DNA of 64,000 nt from Cohnella hashimotonis (GCF_030014955.1 NZ_JAGRPV010000001.1:1860001-1924000), one strand, 5' to 3'. Shown: positions 32,630 through 42,371, numbered from the stretch's first letter. Made by a program: numbers and translations. Notes: generated by a model not told the origin, from the sequence alone.

Positions 32630-34417
32630 CTAGTTTTCCACCTTCGGTATTTTGATCGTGACGCGCGTTCCTTCGTACGGCTCGCTCTTGATGAAGATGC
32701 CGTACGCCGGACCGAAGAACAGGCGGATGCGTTCGTGCGCGTTGCCGACGCCGATCCCTTTGGCGAAACCGGCCTCGACCGGCGCGGGATTCCAGATTTT
32801 CTCGATCGTCTCGGCGGTCATCCCGACGCCGTCGTCTTCCACCTCGAAGACGATCGCGCCGTCCTGCTCCCTGCCGCTGATAACGATCGTTCCTTTCTCC
32901 GGCAGGCTGCGGATTCCGTGGTAGATGGCGTTCTCCACGAAAGGCTGGAGCAGAATCTTGAGTGTCTTGTACTTTAGAATGCCTTCCTCGAATTCGATCC
33001 GGTATTCGAGCTGGTTCGCGTAGCGCATCTTCTGGATCAGCATGTAGCTGCGGATATGCTCCTGCTCCACGCTGATCGTCACGAGCTCCTGGTCTTTGGC
33101 GATGCTCGCGCGGAACAGGCGGGCGAGCGCGGACGTCATGAGCACGACCTGTTCGTGCTGCTTCTGCTCGGCCATCCAGACGATCGAATCCAGCGTGTTG
33201 TACAGGAAGTGCGGATTGATCTGCGACTGCAGCAGGGCGAGCTCGCTCTTGCGCTTGTTTTCCTGCGTGGAGATGGCCTCGGACATGAGGTTTTTGATCT
33301 GGCCGACCATCATGTTGAAGGTCCGGCTGAGCTGTCCGATCTCGTCCATCTGCCGTACCGGTGCCTTAACCTCGAAATTGCCTTTTTCCACGAGCCGCAT
33401 GTTCCGCTGCAGGTTGCGGATCGGCCTTGACAGCCGGTGGGAGAGCGCCACCGAGAGCAGGAGCGCGACCGCGATGCCGATCAGGGAGATGAGCAGCGAA
33501 TTGCGAAGCGTCTCCTTGTATCCGATCAGGTCGCCCGCATAAGCGACGCCGACGATCTTCCAGCCGAAGTTCGTGTCCTGCACCGAGTAGAAGCGCTTGC
33601 CGTCCTCGTCGTCTACCGCGAAGGAGGTGCCGCTGGGTGCCCGGAGCACGTCCGCGATGCGCTCCGTCCGAAGTGAGCTGTAGATGAGCTGCTGCTGAGG
33701 ATGATAGACGATATCGCCCTCGCGGTCGACGATGAACACGTAACCTTTTTTACCGATGTCGATTCGTCTCAGCAGGTCGCTAACCACGCTCAGGTTCAGG
33801 TCGACGAGGAAAATGCCGTCCGCGGTGATTCCGTCCGTATTTTTCAGCTCGCGCGAGAGCGATACGACCCAGCGGTATTCATCCTTGATGATGTTTTGCA
33901 CATGCGGCGCGGAGATGACGGACTTGCCTCCGGCCTGGCGGGCGCCGATATACCAGGACTGCTCCTTGGGCGGCGCGTTCGGGTTCAGCGTCGTGATGCG
34001 GCGGTCGCTCACGTACCGTCCGTTGTAGCCGAACACCATGATGGAGGCGATATCCTTGCGGGTGTACAAAATGGACTGGAACAAATCCGAGATGCGCTTT
34101 TCGTACGGCCGTCGCTCTTCGTCGGTAATAAAGCTGTTGCTGGAAATGTAGTATTTGACGTCCTTGTTCGTCAATGCGAGCAGGGAAATGTTCTCCATGT
34201 TGTCGACGTAGGATTGAATGTTCGTGTTGACCTGCTTGATGACCTCCTCAATGTAGTTCTCGGAGTTGTGCCGGACGGCGCCGGCGGACAAGCGGTAGCT
34301 GAAGAAGGTCGTCGCGGCGATCGTCAGCAGGATGAGGCTGGAGAAGGCGACGGCGATGCTGGCCTGAATGCTCTTGAGCGGGAAAATCGGCAGAAAAGGC
34401 CTGAATTTTCGCAGCAT
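32630..34417 (-). CDS. YesM-type sensor histidine kinase
   Basis: A 595-residue membrane kinase. A first helix (about 16-42) and second helix (about 305-327) flank an extracellular sensor of dCache type. A HAMP linker (RPIRNLQRNMRLVEKGNFEV) follows. The His_kinase domain has the phosphoacceptor His near residue 400 in QSQINPHFLYNTLDS, and the HATPase has PFVENAIYHGI and GIGVGNAHERIRL. These are typical of the YesM/LytS class. The ATG at 34417 (GGGAGGAG upstream) lies one base after the stop of the response-regulator frame, so the pair is translationally linked. Confidence 0.9.
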   Translation of the reverse strand: MLRKFRPFLPIFPLKSIQASIAVAFSSLILLTIAATTFFSYRLSAGAVRHNSENYIEEVIKQVNTNIQSYVDNMENISLLALTNKDVKYYISSNSFITDEERRPYEKRISDLFQSILYTRKDIASIMVFGYNGRYVSDRRITTLNPNAPPKEQSWYIGARQAGGKSVISAPHVQNIIKDEYRWVVSLSRELKNTDGITADGIFLVDLNLSVVSDLLRRIDIGKKGYVFIVDREGDIVYHPQQQLIYSSLRTERIADVLRAPSGTSFAVDDEDGKRFYSVQDTNFGWKIVGVAYAGDLIGYKETLRNSLLISLIGIAVALLLSVALSHRLSRPIRNLQRNMRLVEKGNFEVKAPVRQMDEIGQLSRTFNMMVGQIKNLMSEAISTQENKRKSELALLQSQINPHFLYNTLDSIVWMAEQKQHEQVVLMTSALARLFRASIAKDQELVTISVEQEHIRSYMLIQKMRYANQLEYRIEFEEGILKYKTLKILLQPFVENAIYHGIRSLPEKGTIVISGREQDGAIVFEVEDDGVGMTAETIEKIWNPAPVEAGFAKGIGVGNAHERIRLFFGPAYGIFIKSEPYEGTRVTIKIPKVEN

Positions 34418-34418
34418 G

Positions 34419-36042
34419 TCAGCGGCGCTCCTCCCGGTCCGCGAGATCGCGGTAGTCCCGAGGCGACATGCCGGCATGCTTTTTGAACAGCAGGCTGAAG
34501 TAATTCGGATCGGCGTACCCGACCTGGCCGGCGATCTCGTAAAACTTGAGCGGCGTCGATCGAAGCAGCGTTTTGGCCTTGTCCATCCGCACCCGGGTCA
34601 AATAGTTCGACGAACGTCTCGCCTGTGTGCTGCTTGAACATTTGGCTGAAGTAGCTCGTACTCATCAGGACATGCCTGCAAATCTCCTGCAGGGTCAGCT
34701 GGTCGCTTGCGTAATTGGTTTCGATATAGGCCGTTGCCTTGCCGATCTGCTCGCGAATGAACCGGTTGCGGCTGCTCGCCGCGGCCTCTACCATGGCGGC
34801 GACGATCTCTTTGAGCCAGCGTTCGATCTCGTCGAGCGTCTTGAATTTATAGACGTCGGTGATCCAGAGCGGGAGCGCCTCCGAGCCGCTGCGAATTCCC
34901 ATTTCCTGCATGACGTCGGTCAACGTCAGGACGAGCTTCTGCATATGAAGAAAACAGGCTTCGATCGGCAGCCGCGACATTTTAAGCTCGCGTACGCTGT
35001 CTTCGATATGCGCGTAAGCTTCGGCGGATGAGCCCGTCCGCACGGCAGCGGCAAGACGGCGGCACCCGTCGTCCGGCGAAGGCGCGGCGGGCGGCTCGCC
35101 CTCCAGGTCGGCGATGCCCAGCACGCGGTTTTTGCCCATCAGGAAGCGGTAGTCCAGCGCCGACAGCGCCCCGCGGTACGACTGCGGCAACTGCTCCGCC
35201 GAAGCACAAGGCCTGCCGATGCCGACGGTAAGCGTGAAGCCGAGGAACCGGTCCACATGATGCCTTACCTCCTCGGCGATGCCGAACGCCTGCTCGTAGA
35301 GCGCACTCTCGTCCTCGTGGCCGAACAGGATTGCGACCATGCGCTCCTCCCGCGTGCGGAACAGCAGGACGTCTTCGCGGCCTTGCACCGTTTCCTCGAA
35401 AATATTGTAAGCGGCGAAGCGAAGAAACTCCGCGTCGTGCGCGTCGCTGAAGTGGGTCTCTCGATCGCCGAAGTCGTCGATGTCCGCGGCCAGCGCCAGA
35501 TACGGCGGAGAAGCGGCAGGAATGCCAAAGTAGGCGAATCGCTCCTCGATCTCAGGCCGGGAAAGGCCGAGCGCGACGAGACGCTCCAGAAAACGTTCCT
35601 TGAGCAGCGGCAGACTCTGATGCAGCTGGCTGTGCAGGCGGGTGAGATCCTCGCGGCGCTGCGTCTCCTGGTCCATTTCCGCGCGGACCTTGTCCAGGAG
35701 CGCCCGGATTTCCGCCGCCGTGACGGGCTTCAGGATGAAGTCGGACACCTTCAGCCGGATCGCCTGCTGCGCGTATTCGAACTGATCGTAGCCGGTCAGG
35801 ATCAGCACTTTGATATAAGGATAGTTGGCGGCGATCAGGCCGGTCAGCTCGAGTCCGTCCATAAAGGGCATGCTGATGTCGGAGATGACGAGATCGGGCC
35901 TCGCGTCTTCGATCGCATCCCACGCTTCTCGGCCGTTGGCGTAGTCGCCGACGAGCGCGAAGCCGTGCTTTTGCCAATCGATCGTGTTTTTCAAGCCGTC
36001 GCGGACGACGGCCTCGTCGTCGACGAGGATGACTTTGTACAT
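34419..36042 (-). pseudogene. YesN-type response regulator with a frameshift in its AraC domain
   Basis: The first 480 or so codons encode a YesN-like regulator. The receiver has Asp-Asp at 8-9, phosphoacceptor Asp55 (VISDISMPFMDG) and Lys near 106, followed by a middle domain and the first part of an AraC helix-turn-helix (LTLQEICRHVLMSTSYFSQM, QHTGETFVE). At about 34605 one extra base moves the frame. The correct second half (TRVRMDKAKTLLRSTPLKFY, then YADPNYFSLLFKKH, DYRDLADREERR) is intact in the next frame and ends at 34419. Removing one base would give a normal protein of about 540 residues. As read, the gene has lost its second helix-turn-helix, and translation runs on into unrelated sequence to 34324. 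A sequencing error or programmed frameshift are alternatives. Confidence 0.8.
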
Positions 36043-36302
36043 GGCGCGTTCGCCCCCTCTCTTGGATCCTCGTTCTCATCATAATCGAAGCGCTGCCGGA
36101 CGAGGGGGTAAAAATATACGATGAGGGGTAAATAATCGCCGTTCGAAGGCGCGGCCGCGGCGCTGTGGCGCAAAATGCCGCCGCCGTGTTATCATTTGGG
36201 TAGTAGCGCGAGCGCGGCGAAGCACGCCCCCGGACGACGGTCCTCTGTCAGCCGGGGGTTCGTTTTGCGCATCGACAATTGCCACGCAGGAGGAGAGCGC
36301 CG

Positions 36303-38948
36303 TTGAAGACACTGGTCATCGCGGAGAAGCCGGACATGGGCCGCAATATCGCCGCCGTCATCGAGCCGAAGGCACAGAACAGACGCTCCTACCTTGAAGG
36401 AGAACAATACATCATCACGTGGGCCATCGGCCACCTGATCGGTCTCGCCGAGCCGGATCTGTACGACGACAAGTACAAAAAGTGGCGGCTCGGCGATCTG
36501 CCGATCATTCCCGAGCGGTTCAAGCTGCTGCCCAACCCGCGTACCAAGGACCAGCTGGAGACGATCCGCGAGGTGGCCAAGCGTTGCGACCGGCTGGTCA
36601 ACGCATGCGACGCCGGACGGGAGGGCCAGCATATATTTTCGCTGATCCAGCGGCATCTCGGGCTCTCACAGCCGGTCAAGCGGCTGTGGATCTCGGACCT
36701 GACGGCCGAGACCATACGCAAGGGGTTCGCCGAGCTTAAGGAAGGCGCCGAATACGAGAATCTGACGCGCGCGGCCAGAGCCCGTAGCGAAGCGGACTGG
36801 CTCATCGGCATGAACGGCTCGCGCGCTTTCACGACCCGGCACAACGAGCTGCTGTCCGTCGGCCGGGTGCAGACGCCCGTCCTCGCGCTGATCTACGACC
36901 GGCAGGTGCAGATCGAGTCGTTCGACTCGCTCAAGTTCTATGAGGTGTCGGCGCAGTTCGTCCAGGGCGATACCGAATATCGCGGGCTATGGCAGGGGGA
37001 GCGGATCTCGGACGGCGACAAGGCGAAATCGATTGCGGACAAGGTGCGGGGCAAAGAGGGGAAAATCGCGAGCTACGAGGTGAAGGATACCAAGGAGTAT
37101 CCCTGGCGGTTGTACGATCTGACGCTGTTGCAGCGGGAAGCGAACGGCAAGCTCGGCTTTTCGGCCAAGAAGACGCTGGACGTCGCGCAAGCGCTGTACG
37201 AGAAGCACAAGGTCATCACCTACCCCCGCACCAACTCCAACTATGTGAACAACGAGAATATACCGGAGATGCACAAGGCGCTGGACGCGCTGCGGGGGAC
37301 GGACTACGAGGCGATCGCGGCCGGCGGCAACAAGCGGCTCGTCCATACGGGCAACAAGGGCGTTTGCAATCCGGCCAAGGTTGAGGATCACCACGCGATC
37401 ATGCCGACCGCCAAGAAGGTGGGGGCGTTGTCGCCGGACGAGCGCAAGCTGTACGACATGATCGTGCGCCGGTTCGTCTCGCACTTTTACCCGCCGGCGG
37501 AGTTCAAGATGCACACGGTGCTCACCGAGGTCGCGGGCGAGACGTTCAAGACGACGGTCAAGCAGCTGATCGCCAAAGGCTGGAAGGTCGTCTATGAGGA
37601 TGCGGGGAGCGGCGGAGCATCGTCCGGCGGAGGCGCGAAGAAGGGCAAGGCGGATGCGCCTTCGACCGGCAAGGACGACGATGCGGAGTCCGAGCGCGGC
37701 GAAGAGGTGGAGACGAGCGGGGAGTTCTCGCTGCTGGCGGAGCTGCCGGTACAGTGCGCCGAGGCGGAGGCCAAGGAGAAGGAGACGCAGCCGCCCAAGC
37801 CTTACACCGAGGGGACGCTGCTGAAGGCGATGGAGAGCGCGGGCAAGCAGATCGAGGACGAGGAGCTGCGCGACGCGATGAAGGATTCGGGCCTTGGCAC
37901 GCCTGCGACGCGAGCGGCGACGATCGAGCGGCTCAAGCAGGTCGGCTACGTGGACATGCAGGGCAAGCGCATCGTCATCACGCCAAAGGGGCGGTCGGCG
38001 ATCCAATTGATCCGGGGAGCTGGCGTCGAGCTGCTCGCCTCGCCGGAGATGACGGGGCAGTGGGAGCGGCGGCTTGCCGAGATCTCGCGCGGACAAGCCT
38101 CGGCCGATGTATTCATGGCGAATGTGCAGAAGTTCACGCGGCTCATCGTCGACAAGGTCCGCGTGCAGCCGCCGGCGACGAAGGCGGCGTTCGCGAGGCC
38201 TGAGCCGGCCGCGGGCCGCGGGCGCGGGAAGGGCAAGACTGCCGGCGACGGCGGGGCGGCGGGAGGCTCGCGCGGGCGCGGGAGAAGTAATGAGGCCGGC
38301 GATGCCGAGGCGGCGGGAGGCGCGGGCGGCCGCGGGCGGGGCAAAGCCCAGGCCGATGGCAGCGCGAGCGCGGGCGATGCGCCGTCGCGCAGCCGGGCAA
38401 AGGGCACCGGCGCCAAGAGCGCCGAAGGGCGCTCGAGCGGGACGGCTGCCGGCCGCTCGCCCGGCGCCACGGGCGCTGCGACCGCGGCAGGCGCCAGGTC
38501 GCGCGGGGCGGCAGCCGGATCAAGGGCGGCGACCGCATTGGCGACATCTGCTGCGCCAGCGGCTGCAGGACCGTCTGCACCGCCGGCATCGGCCGGATCA
38601 AGGGCTCCGTCTGCGCCTGCCGGATCGACGAGCCTGCCAGCGTCCGCCGGAGCGTCGGCTTCACCGGCAGCCCGCCCAGCCGTCATCGCCAAGTGCCCAC
38701 GCCCGGGATGCGGCGGTTCGATCTTTATGGGCCGCAAAGGCTACGGCTGCAGCGAGTACAAGTCCGGTTGCGGCTTCGTCGTCTGGCGGGACAGCTTCGG
38801 ATTGACGCTGGACGAACGGCTCGCCGCCGAACTTATTCGTACGGGCCGGACGTCCAAGCTGAGCCTGCGGGACGAAGCCGGCTCGATGCGCGAAGCGCGA
38901 ATCGTGCTGGCCGATCCGTCCACGGGCAGGCTGGCGATCGAGGACTAA
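36303..38948 (+). CDS. topB: DNA topoisomerase III with long Ala/Gly-rich tail
   Basis: An 881-residue type IA topoisomerase. The Toprim domain begins KTLVIAEKPDMGRN, with DAGREGQ near residue 103. The catalytic Tyr is in VITYPRTNSNY (about 306), and EDHHAIMPT is also typical of TopB. The core ends near 620. A very Ala/Gly/Arg-rich segment (about 625-795, coded by 38175-38690) precedes a zinc-ribbon-like end with CPRPGCGG and GYGCSEYKSGCGF (four Cys) near 797-825, followed by a basic WRDSFGLTLDE tail. The TTG at 36303 is chosen since AGGAGGAG lies seven bases upstream. An ATG 24 bases earlier is in the same frame but overlaps that site. Confidence 0.9.
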   Translation: MKTLVIAEKPDMGRNIAAVIEPKAQNRRSYLEGEQYIITWAIGHLIGLAEPDLYDDKYKKWRLGDLPIIPERFKLLPNPRTKDQLETIREVAKRCDRLVNACDAGREGQHIFSLIQRHLGLSQPVKRLWISDLTAETIRKGFAELKEGAEYENLTRAARARSEADWLIGMNGSRAFTTRHNELLSVGRVQTPVLALIYDRQVQIESFDSLKFYEVSAQFVQGDTEYRGLWQGERISDGDKAKSIADKVRGKEGKIASYEVKDTKEYPWRLYDLTLLQREANGKLGFSAKKTLDVAQALYEKHKVITYPRTNSNYVNNENIPEMHKALDALRGTDYEAIAAGGNKRLVHTGNKGVCNPAKVEDHHAIMPTAKKVGALSPDERKLYDMIVRRFVSHFYPPAEFKMHTVLTEVAGETFKTTVKQLIAKGWKVVYEDAGSGGASSGGGAKKGKADAPSTGKDDDAESERGEEVETSGEFSLLAELPVQCAEAEAKEKETQPPKPYTEGTLLKAMESAGKQIEDEELRDAMKDSGLGTPATRAATIERLKQVGYVDMQGKRIVITPKGRSAIQLIRGAGVELLASPEMTGQWERRLAEISRGQASADVFMANVQKFTRLIVDKVRVQPPATKAAFARPEPAAGRGRGKGKTAGDGGAAGGSRGRGRSNEAGDAEAAGGAGGRGRGKAQADGSASAGDAPSRSRAKGTGAKSAEGRSSGTAAGRSPGATGAATAAGARSRGAAAGSRAATALATSAAPAAAGPSAPPASAGSRAPSAPAGSTSLPASAGASASPAARPAVIAKCPRPGCGGSIFMGRKGYGCSEYKSGCGFVVWRDSFGLTLDERLAAELIRTGRTSKLSLRDEAGSMREARIVLADPSTGRLAIED

Positions 38949-38964
38949 AGTACGGATTTGCCCA

Positions 38965-39310
38965 AGCGAGATACAAGGAAAACCGTGTAACTCGCGTCAT
39001 TTAGCGCCATGCAAGCCGAGATACGCGGAAAAACCGTGTAACTCGCACCATCAAGCGCCGTGCACGCCGAAATACACGGAAAAACCGTGTAACTCGCGTC
39101 ATGCAGCGCCATGCACGCCGAAATACACGGAAAAATCGTGTAACTCGCACCATCAAGCGCCGTGCAAGCCGAGATACGCGGAAAAACCGTGTATCTCACG
39201 CCATACAGCGCCGTGCACGCCGAAATACACGGAAAAACCGTGTAACTCGCGTCATGCAGCGCCGTGCACGCCGGAATACAAGGGAAAACCGCCTATCCCC
39301 GGCGTCGCAG
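38965..39310. repeat. Tandem array of seven 51-bp hairpin units
   Basis: Units start at 38965, 39015, 39066, 39117, 39168, 39219 and 39270. The first has 50 bases and the last is degraded. Each carries an inverted repeat, GAGATACACGG or a variant, an AAAAA loop, then CCGTGTATCTC or a variant, joined by about 24 bases of conserved linker that alternates between two forms. The unit is 17 codons long, so both strands stay open for long runs without being genes. The rest of the 38949-39367 gap holds only the ribosome binding site of the next gene. Confidence 0.85.
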
Positions 39311-39367
39311 CGCGTTTTCGCACGAATATCGCGTTCATTCAAACTCAATCTAATGGAGGTAAAAAAG

Positions 39368-39760
39368 ATGCTGCTCAAAAAATACATCGGCATCGGCGCG
39401 ATCGTCGCCGGCTTGGCCGTGGCGTTTGGGGCGTTCGGCGCCCATTCGCTCAAAGAGACGCTGTCGGAGCATTACTTGGAAGTGTTCGAGACCGGCGTTC
39501 GCTACCAAATGTACCACGGCCTCGGACTTTTGCTCGTCGCGCTGCTGTCGGACCGACTGCCGTCGGCGACAAAGCTGATGCGCTGGTCCGCCAGGCTGCT
39601 GCTTATCGGCACCGTCTTGTTTTCGGGTAGTCTATACATTTTGTCCCTTAGCAGCACCGACTGGCTTGGCGCGATTACGCCGCTCGGAGGCGTCGCTTTT
39701 CTCGCCGGCTGGGCATGTGTGGCGATCGCGGCATTTAAAGGCGGCCGAGACGCTGCCTGA
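39368..39760 (+). CDS. DUF423 family small membrane protein
   Basis: A 130-residue membrane protein with four hydrophobic segments. The start LKKYIGIGAIVAGLAVAFGA followed by GAHSLKETLSEHYLEVFETG is the DUF423 (YwdK-like) signature. GGAGG lies eight bases before the ATG. The frame is open far upstream only because it runs through the tandem repeats. Function is unknown for the family. Confidence 0.85.
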   Translation: MLLKKYIGIGAIVAGLAVAFGAFGAHSLKETLSEHYLEVFETGVRYQMYHGLGLLLVALLSDRLPSATKLMRWSARLLLIGTVLFSGSLYILSLSSTDWLGAITPLGGVAFLAGWACVAIAAFKGGRDAA

Positions 39761-39903
39761 ATCGCTTCAAAATCTCCTCTTTGTCAGTCAAGCGCTATTT
39801 GCCTCTATGGAATAATGCTGTACGATTGGAAAGTTTGCACTATAATGATACCTATAGCAAACTGCAAGCGGACGATCTTCCATAGAGAAAGAGGGGGCGT
39901 ATC

Positions 39904-41730
39904 ATGGATCATTGGAGCGCGCTTGCGCTCGCCTCGGCCGTCTTCGCTGCGCTGCTGCTCGGAACCGCCGCCTTCTTGCTCGTTTTGCTCCGGCGAGAGC
40001 GACAGCGATCGCGTAAGATCGCAAGTGCCGTCGATTCCGACTGGATCAACCTGCTGCGAGAGAGCCCGATCTCGCTCACGATCATCAATAGCGACGGCAT
40101 CGTGGAGAATATTAGCAGTCAACTGCTCCCCATGCTAGGCACCTCCTCCGACCGCGTATTCGGCCTTCATTTCCGGGACATTGTTCATGCGGACTCGGCC
40201 GGTCAAGCCGCGTCTCTCTTCGCCCGCACGCTTAGCGGAGAGAAATGCGTCGCGGATGTGAAGCTGCTGCGCTCGGACGGTGCGGCCATCGAGGCGCACG
40301 TCGAGACGAGTCCCTACATGCGCGAAGGCGCCATCGCCGGCATCGTCGTATTTACCCAGGACCAGAGCGATCAAAAGCGCTCGATGGAACGAATCCGTTA
40401 TATGGCCTATTACGACGATATGACGGGGTTGCCGAACCGACGGTTTTTCATGAACCGGCTGACGGAGCGGCTGCACGCCGCGGCCCAATCGGTGACCAGG
40501 GTCGCCGTCTGGTACATGGACATCGACCGCTTCAAGCTGGTCAATGCGTCATACGGTCGCGATTATGGCGATATGCTGCTGCTTCAGGTCGCAGAGAGGC
40601 TGACGCGCTGGTTCCCGGATTCGACCAATATCGCCCGGGTTGAAGGCGACGAGTTCGTCGGCATGTTCGACGATTTCGAGCGGGACGACCAGGCCATCGC
40701 GCGGATCGAAGGGGTGACGAAGCAATTCGAGGCGCCGTTCGAGCTTGGCGGCGTCACAGTTCATGTGACGGTCAGCGTAGGTCTGGCGACCTGCGGCTCC
40801 GAATATCCGGATGCGAACGTGCTCCTGAAACAGGCCGACACCGCCTTGCACCGGCTTAAGGAAAACGGGCGCAACGGCTGCCTGCTCTACGATCCGGCCT
40901 TCGAACATACGGCAATCAACAAGCTGACGCTACAGCACGAGCTGATGGAGGCGATGAGCCGCCGTCAATTCCTGCTGTACTATCAGCCTCAATACGATCT
41001 TCGAAGCGGAAGGCTTGTCGGCTTCGAAGCGCTGATCCGGTGGAGGCACCCCGAGCGGGGAATGGTACCGCCGTCTCATTTCATCCCCGCGGCCGAAGAG
41101 AGCGGACTGATCATGACGCTTGGAGACTGGGTGCTCTTCGAGGCATGCAGGCAGAATCGCGCCTGGCAGCGCGCGGGACTCCCTTCCTATCCGATCTCCG
41201 TCAACCTGTCGATCCGACAGTTCGCGCAGCCCAATCTGGTCGGGAGAATTGCCGAGATTCTGGACGAGACGGGACTGGCGGCTCCCTATCTGAAGCTGGA
41301 GATCACGGAGAGCATCGCCATGGACGTCGAGCGGGCGACCGCCATTCTGGAATCGCTCAGCGACCTGGGCGTCGGCATCAGCGTGGACGACTTCGGCACG
41401 GGCTACAGCTCCTTCAGCTACCTCAAGCGGCTGCCCATCGATTGTCTGAAGATCGACCGCTCGTTCGTAAGGGATATCCATCAGGATCCTAACGACAGGG
41501 CGATCGTTGCAGCGATTATTGCAATGGCGCATAATTTGCAGATCGGCGTCATCGCAGAGGGGGTAGAGACCGAGGAGCAGGTGCGATTTCTACAGCAGCA
41601 TGCCTGCGACGAGATGCAAGGATATTACGGAAGCCCGCCGCTGCCTGCCGAAGAGGCGGGCACGATGCTGGGTAGAGATCACGGCTTGGCGATAGCCGGC
41701 TTAGACAACGACAACGCCGCGGCCCTTTGA
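39904..41730 (+). CDS. GGDEF-EAL protein with membrane anchor and PAS domain
   Basis: A 608-residue cyclic-di-GMP protein. One N-terminal transmembrane helix (about 4-28) is followed by a PAS domain (about 45-155). The GGDEF domain (about 160-325) has the active-site sequence EGDEF, a functional variant of GGDEF. The EAL domain (about 340-590) has GFEALIRWRHPE, with NLS, ITES and DDFGTGYSS motifs intact. Both synthesis and breakdown of c-di-GMP look possible, with PAS as the sensor. TATAAT at 39841-39846 is a candidate -10 element, but no clear -35 was found. The gene is followed by its own terminator. Confidence 0.88.
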   Translation: MDHWSALALASAVFAALLLGTAAFLLVLLRRERQRSRKIASAVDSDWINLLRESPISLTIINSDGIVENISSQLLPMLGTSSDRVFGLHFRDIVHADSAGQAASLFARTLSGEKCVADVKLLRSDGAAIEAHVETSPYMREGAIAGIVVFTQDQSDQKRSMERIRYMAYYDDMTGLPNRRFFMNRLTERLHAAAQSVTRVAVWYMDIDRFKLVNASYGRDYGDMLLLQVAERLTRWFPDSTNIARVEGDEFVGMFDDFERDDQAIARIEGVTKQFEAPFELGGVTVHVTVSVGLATCGSEYPDANVLLKQADTALHRLKENGRNGCLLYDPAFEHTAINKLTLQHELMEAMSRRQFLLYYQPQYDLRSGRLVGFEALIRWRHPERGMVPPSHFIPAAEESGLIMTLGDWVLFEACRQNRAWQRAGLPSYPISVNLSIRQFAQPNLVGRIAEILDETGLAAPYLKLEITESIAMDVERATAILESLSDLGVGISVDDFGTGYSSFSYLKRLPIDCLKIDRSFVRDIHQDPNDRAIVAAIIAMAHNLQIGVIAEGVETEEQVRFLQQHACDEMQGYYGSPPLPAEEAGTMLGRDHGLAIAGLDNDNAAAL

Positions 41731-41751
41731 GGGACTGCGGCGTTTGTTTTG
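41713..41751 (+). terminator. Terminator overlapping the end of the GGDEF-EAL gene
   Basis: AACGCCGC (41713-41720) pairs with GCGGCGTT (41737-41744), with an inner CCCT/AGGG pairing, followed by TGTTTTG. The stem overlaps the stop codon region. Confidence 0.65.
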
Positions 41752-41761
41752 TTATATGGGC

Positions 41762-42184
41762 TTAATCGGCAAAGTCGTCAATCTCGTTCAGTCGGAAGGA
41801 GTAGACGCTTTTTTCGTCGACATGGTAGACGGTCAACAGCTCGTTGTCCGGATCGAAGTTGACGACACGGCAAGGGACGCTGAGCTTATCGCCCTTGGCC
41901 CTGTTCACGGTGATGCGGATTAAGCGGGAAGTTTTGATATATTCGCGAATCCGCGAATCGAGCGAATCTGTAAGCACCTGATGCTTGGACTTCGCTGTCT
42001 TTAATTCGTGTTGAATGGTCTCGCCGAGCACGATGCCGGATTGAATGCGAAAGTCAGCATAGCCTCCCGCATTCAACGATCTCAGCAGCTGCTCCAGCGC
42101 TTCTCCGTTTGTACCCGCCTTCACCATAATATCAACAGAGAATAGATAGGAACGTTCTGGGTTGTTGTCTGAAGCTTTAGTCAT
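41762..42184 (-). CDS. Conserved-looking protein of unknown function (140 aa)
   Basis: A 140-residue acidic, probably cytoplasmic protein with no signal peptide or helix. The middle has a possible helical pair (GEALEQLLRSLNAGGYADFR), and the C-terminal part is beta-like (KLSVPCRVVNFDPDNELLTV, ending FRLNEIDDF). The latter resembles small beta-barrel folds of the WYL kind, without motif support. GGGGG lies upstream of the ATG. No family was recognised. It sits between the GGDEF-EAL gene and yunC. Confidence 0.6.
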   Translation of the reverse strand: MTKASDNNPERSYLFSVDIMVKAGTNGEALEQLLRSLNAGGYADFRIQSGIVLGETIQHELKTAKSKHQVLTDSLDSRIREYIKTSRLIRITVNRAKGDKLSVPCRVVNFDPDNELLTVYHVDEKSVYSFRLNEIDDFAD

Positions 42185-42371
42185 GAGTTGCCCCCTATCT
42201 AACGGCGTTCTGTATCCATAGGATCAGGTTTGCTAGGAATAATATATCATGAATGCCAGGTGCGACAAAGTATTATTTTGGGTACCAGTCTATATCCTTA
42301 TAGGTCGAAAGGAGCATATGCTGAACTCGGATAGCCGTGCTCCTCATTGTATCCGTTGGAGGTGAACGATA

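Noticed and set aside
38965..39310. CRISPR-like array
   Set aside because: The 24-base parts between hairpins are conserved, not unique, so they are not spacers. No cas genes are present.
38945..39453. Long open frames on both strands through the 51-bp array (Arg-rich on plus, Cys/Ser/Ala-rich on minus)
   Set aside because: The 51-base period equals 17 codons, so a stop-free unit stays open in every copy. There is no ribosome binding site at the starts, and the DUF423 gene has its own at 39368.
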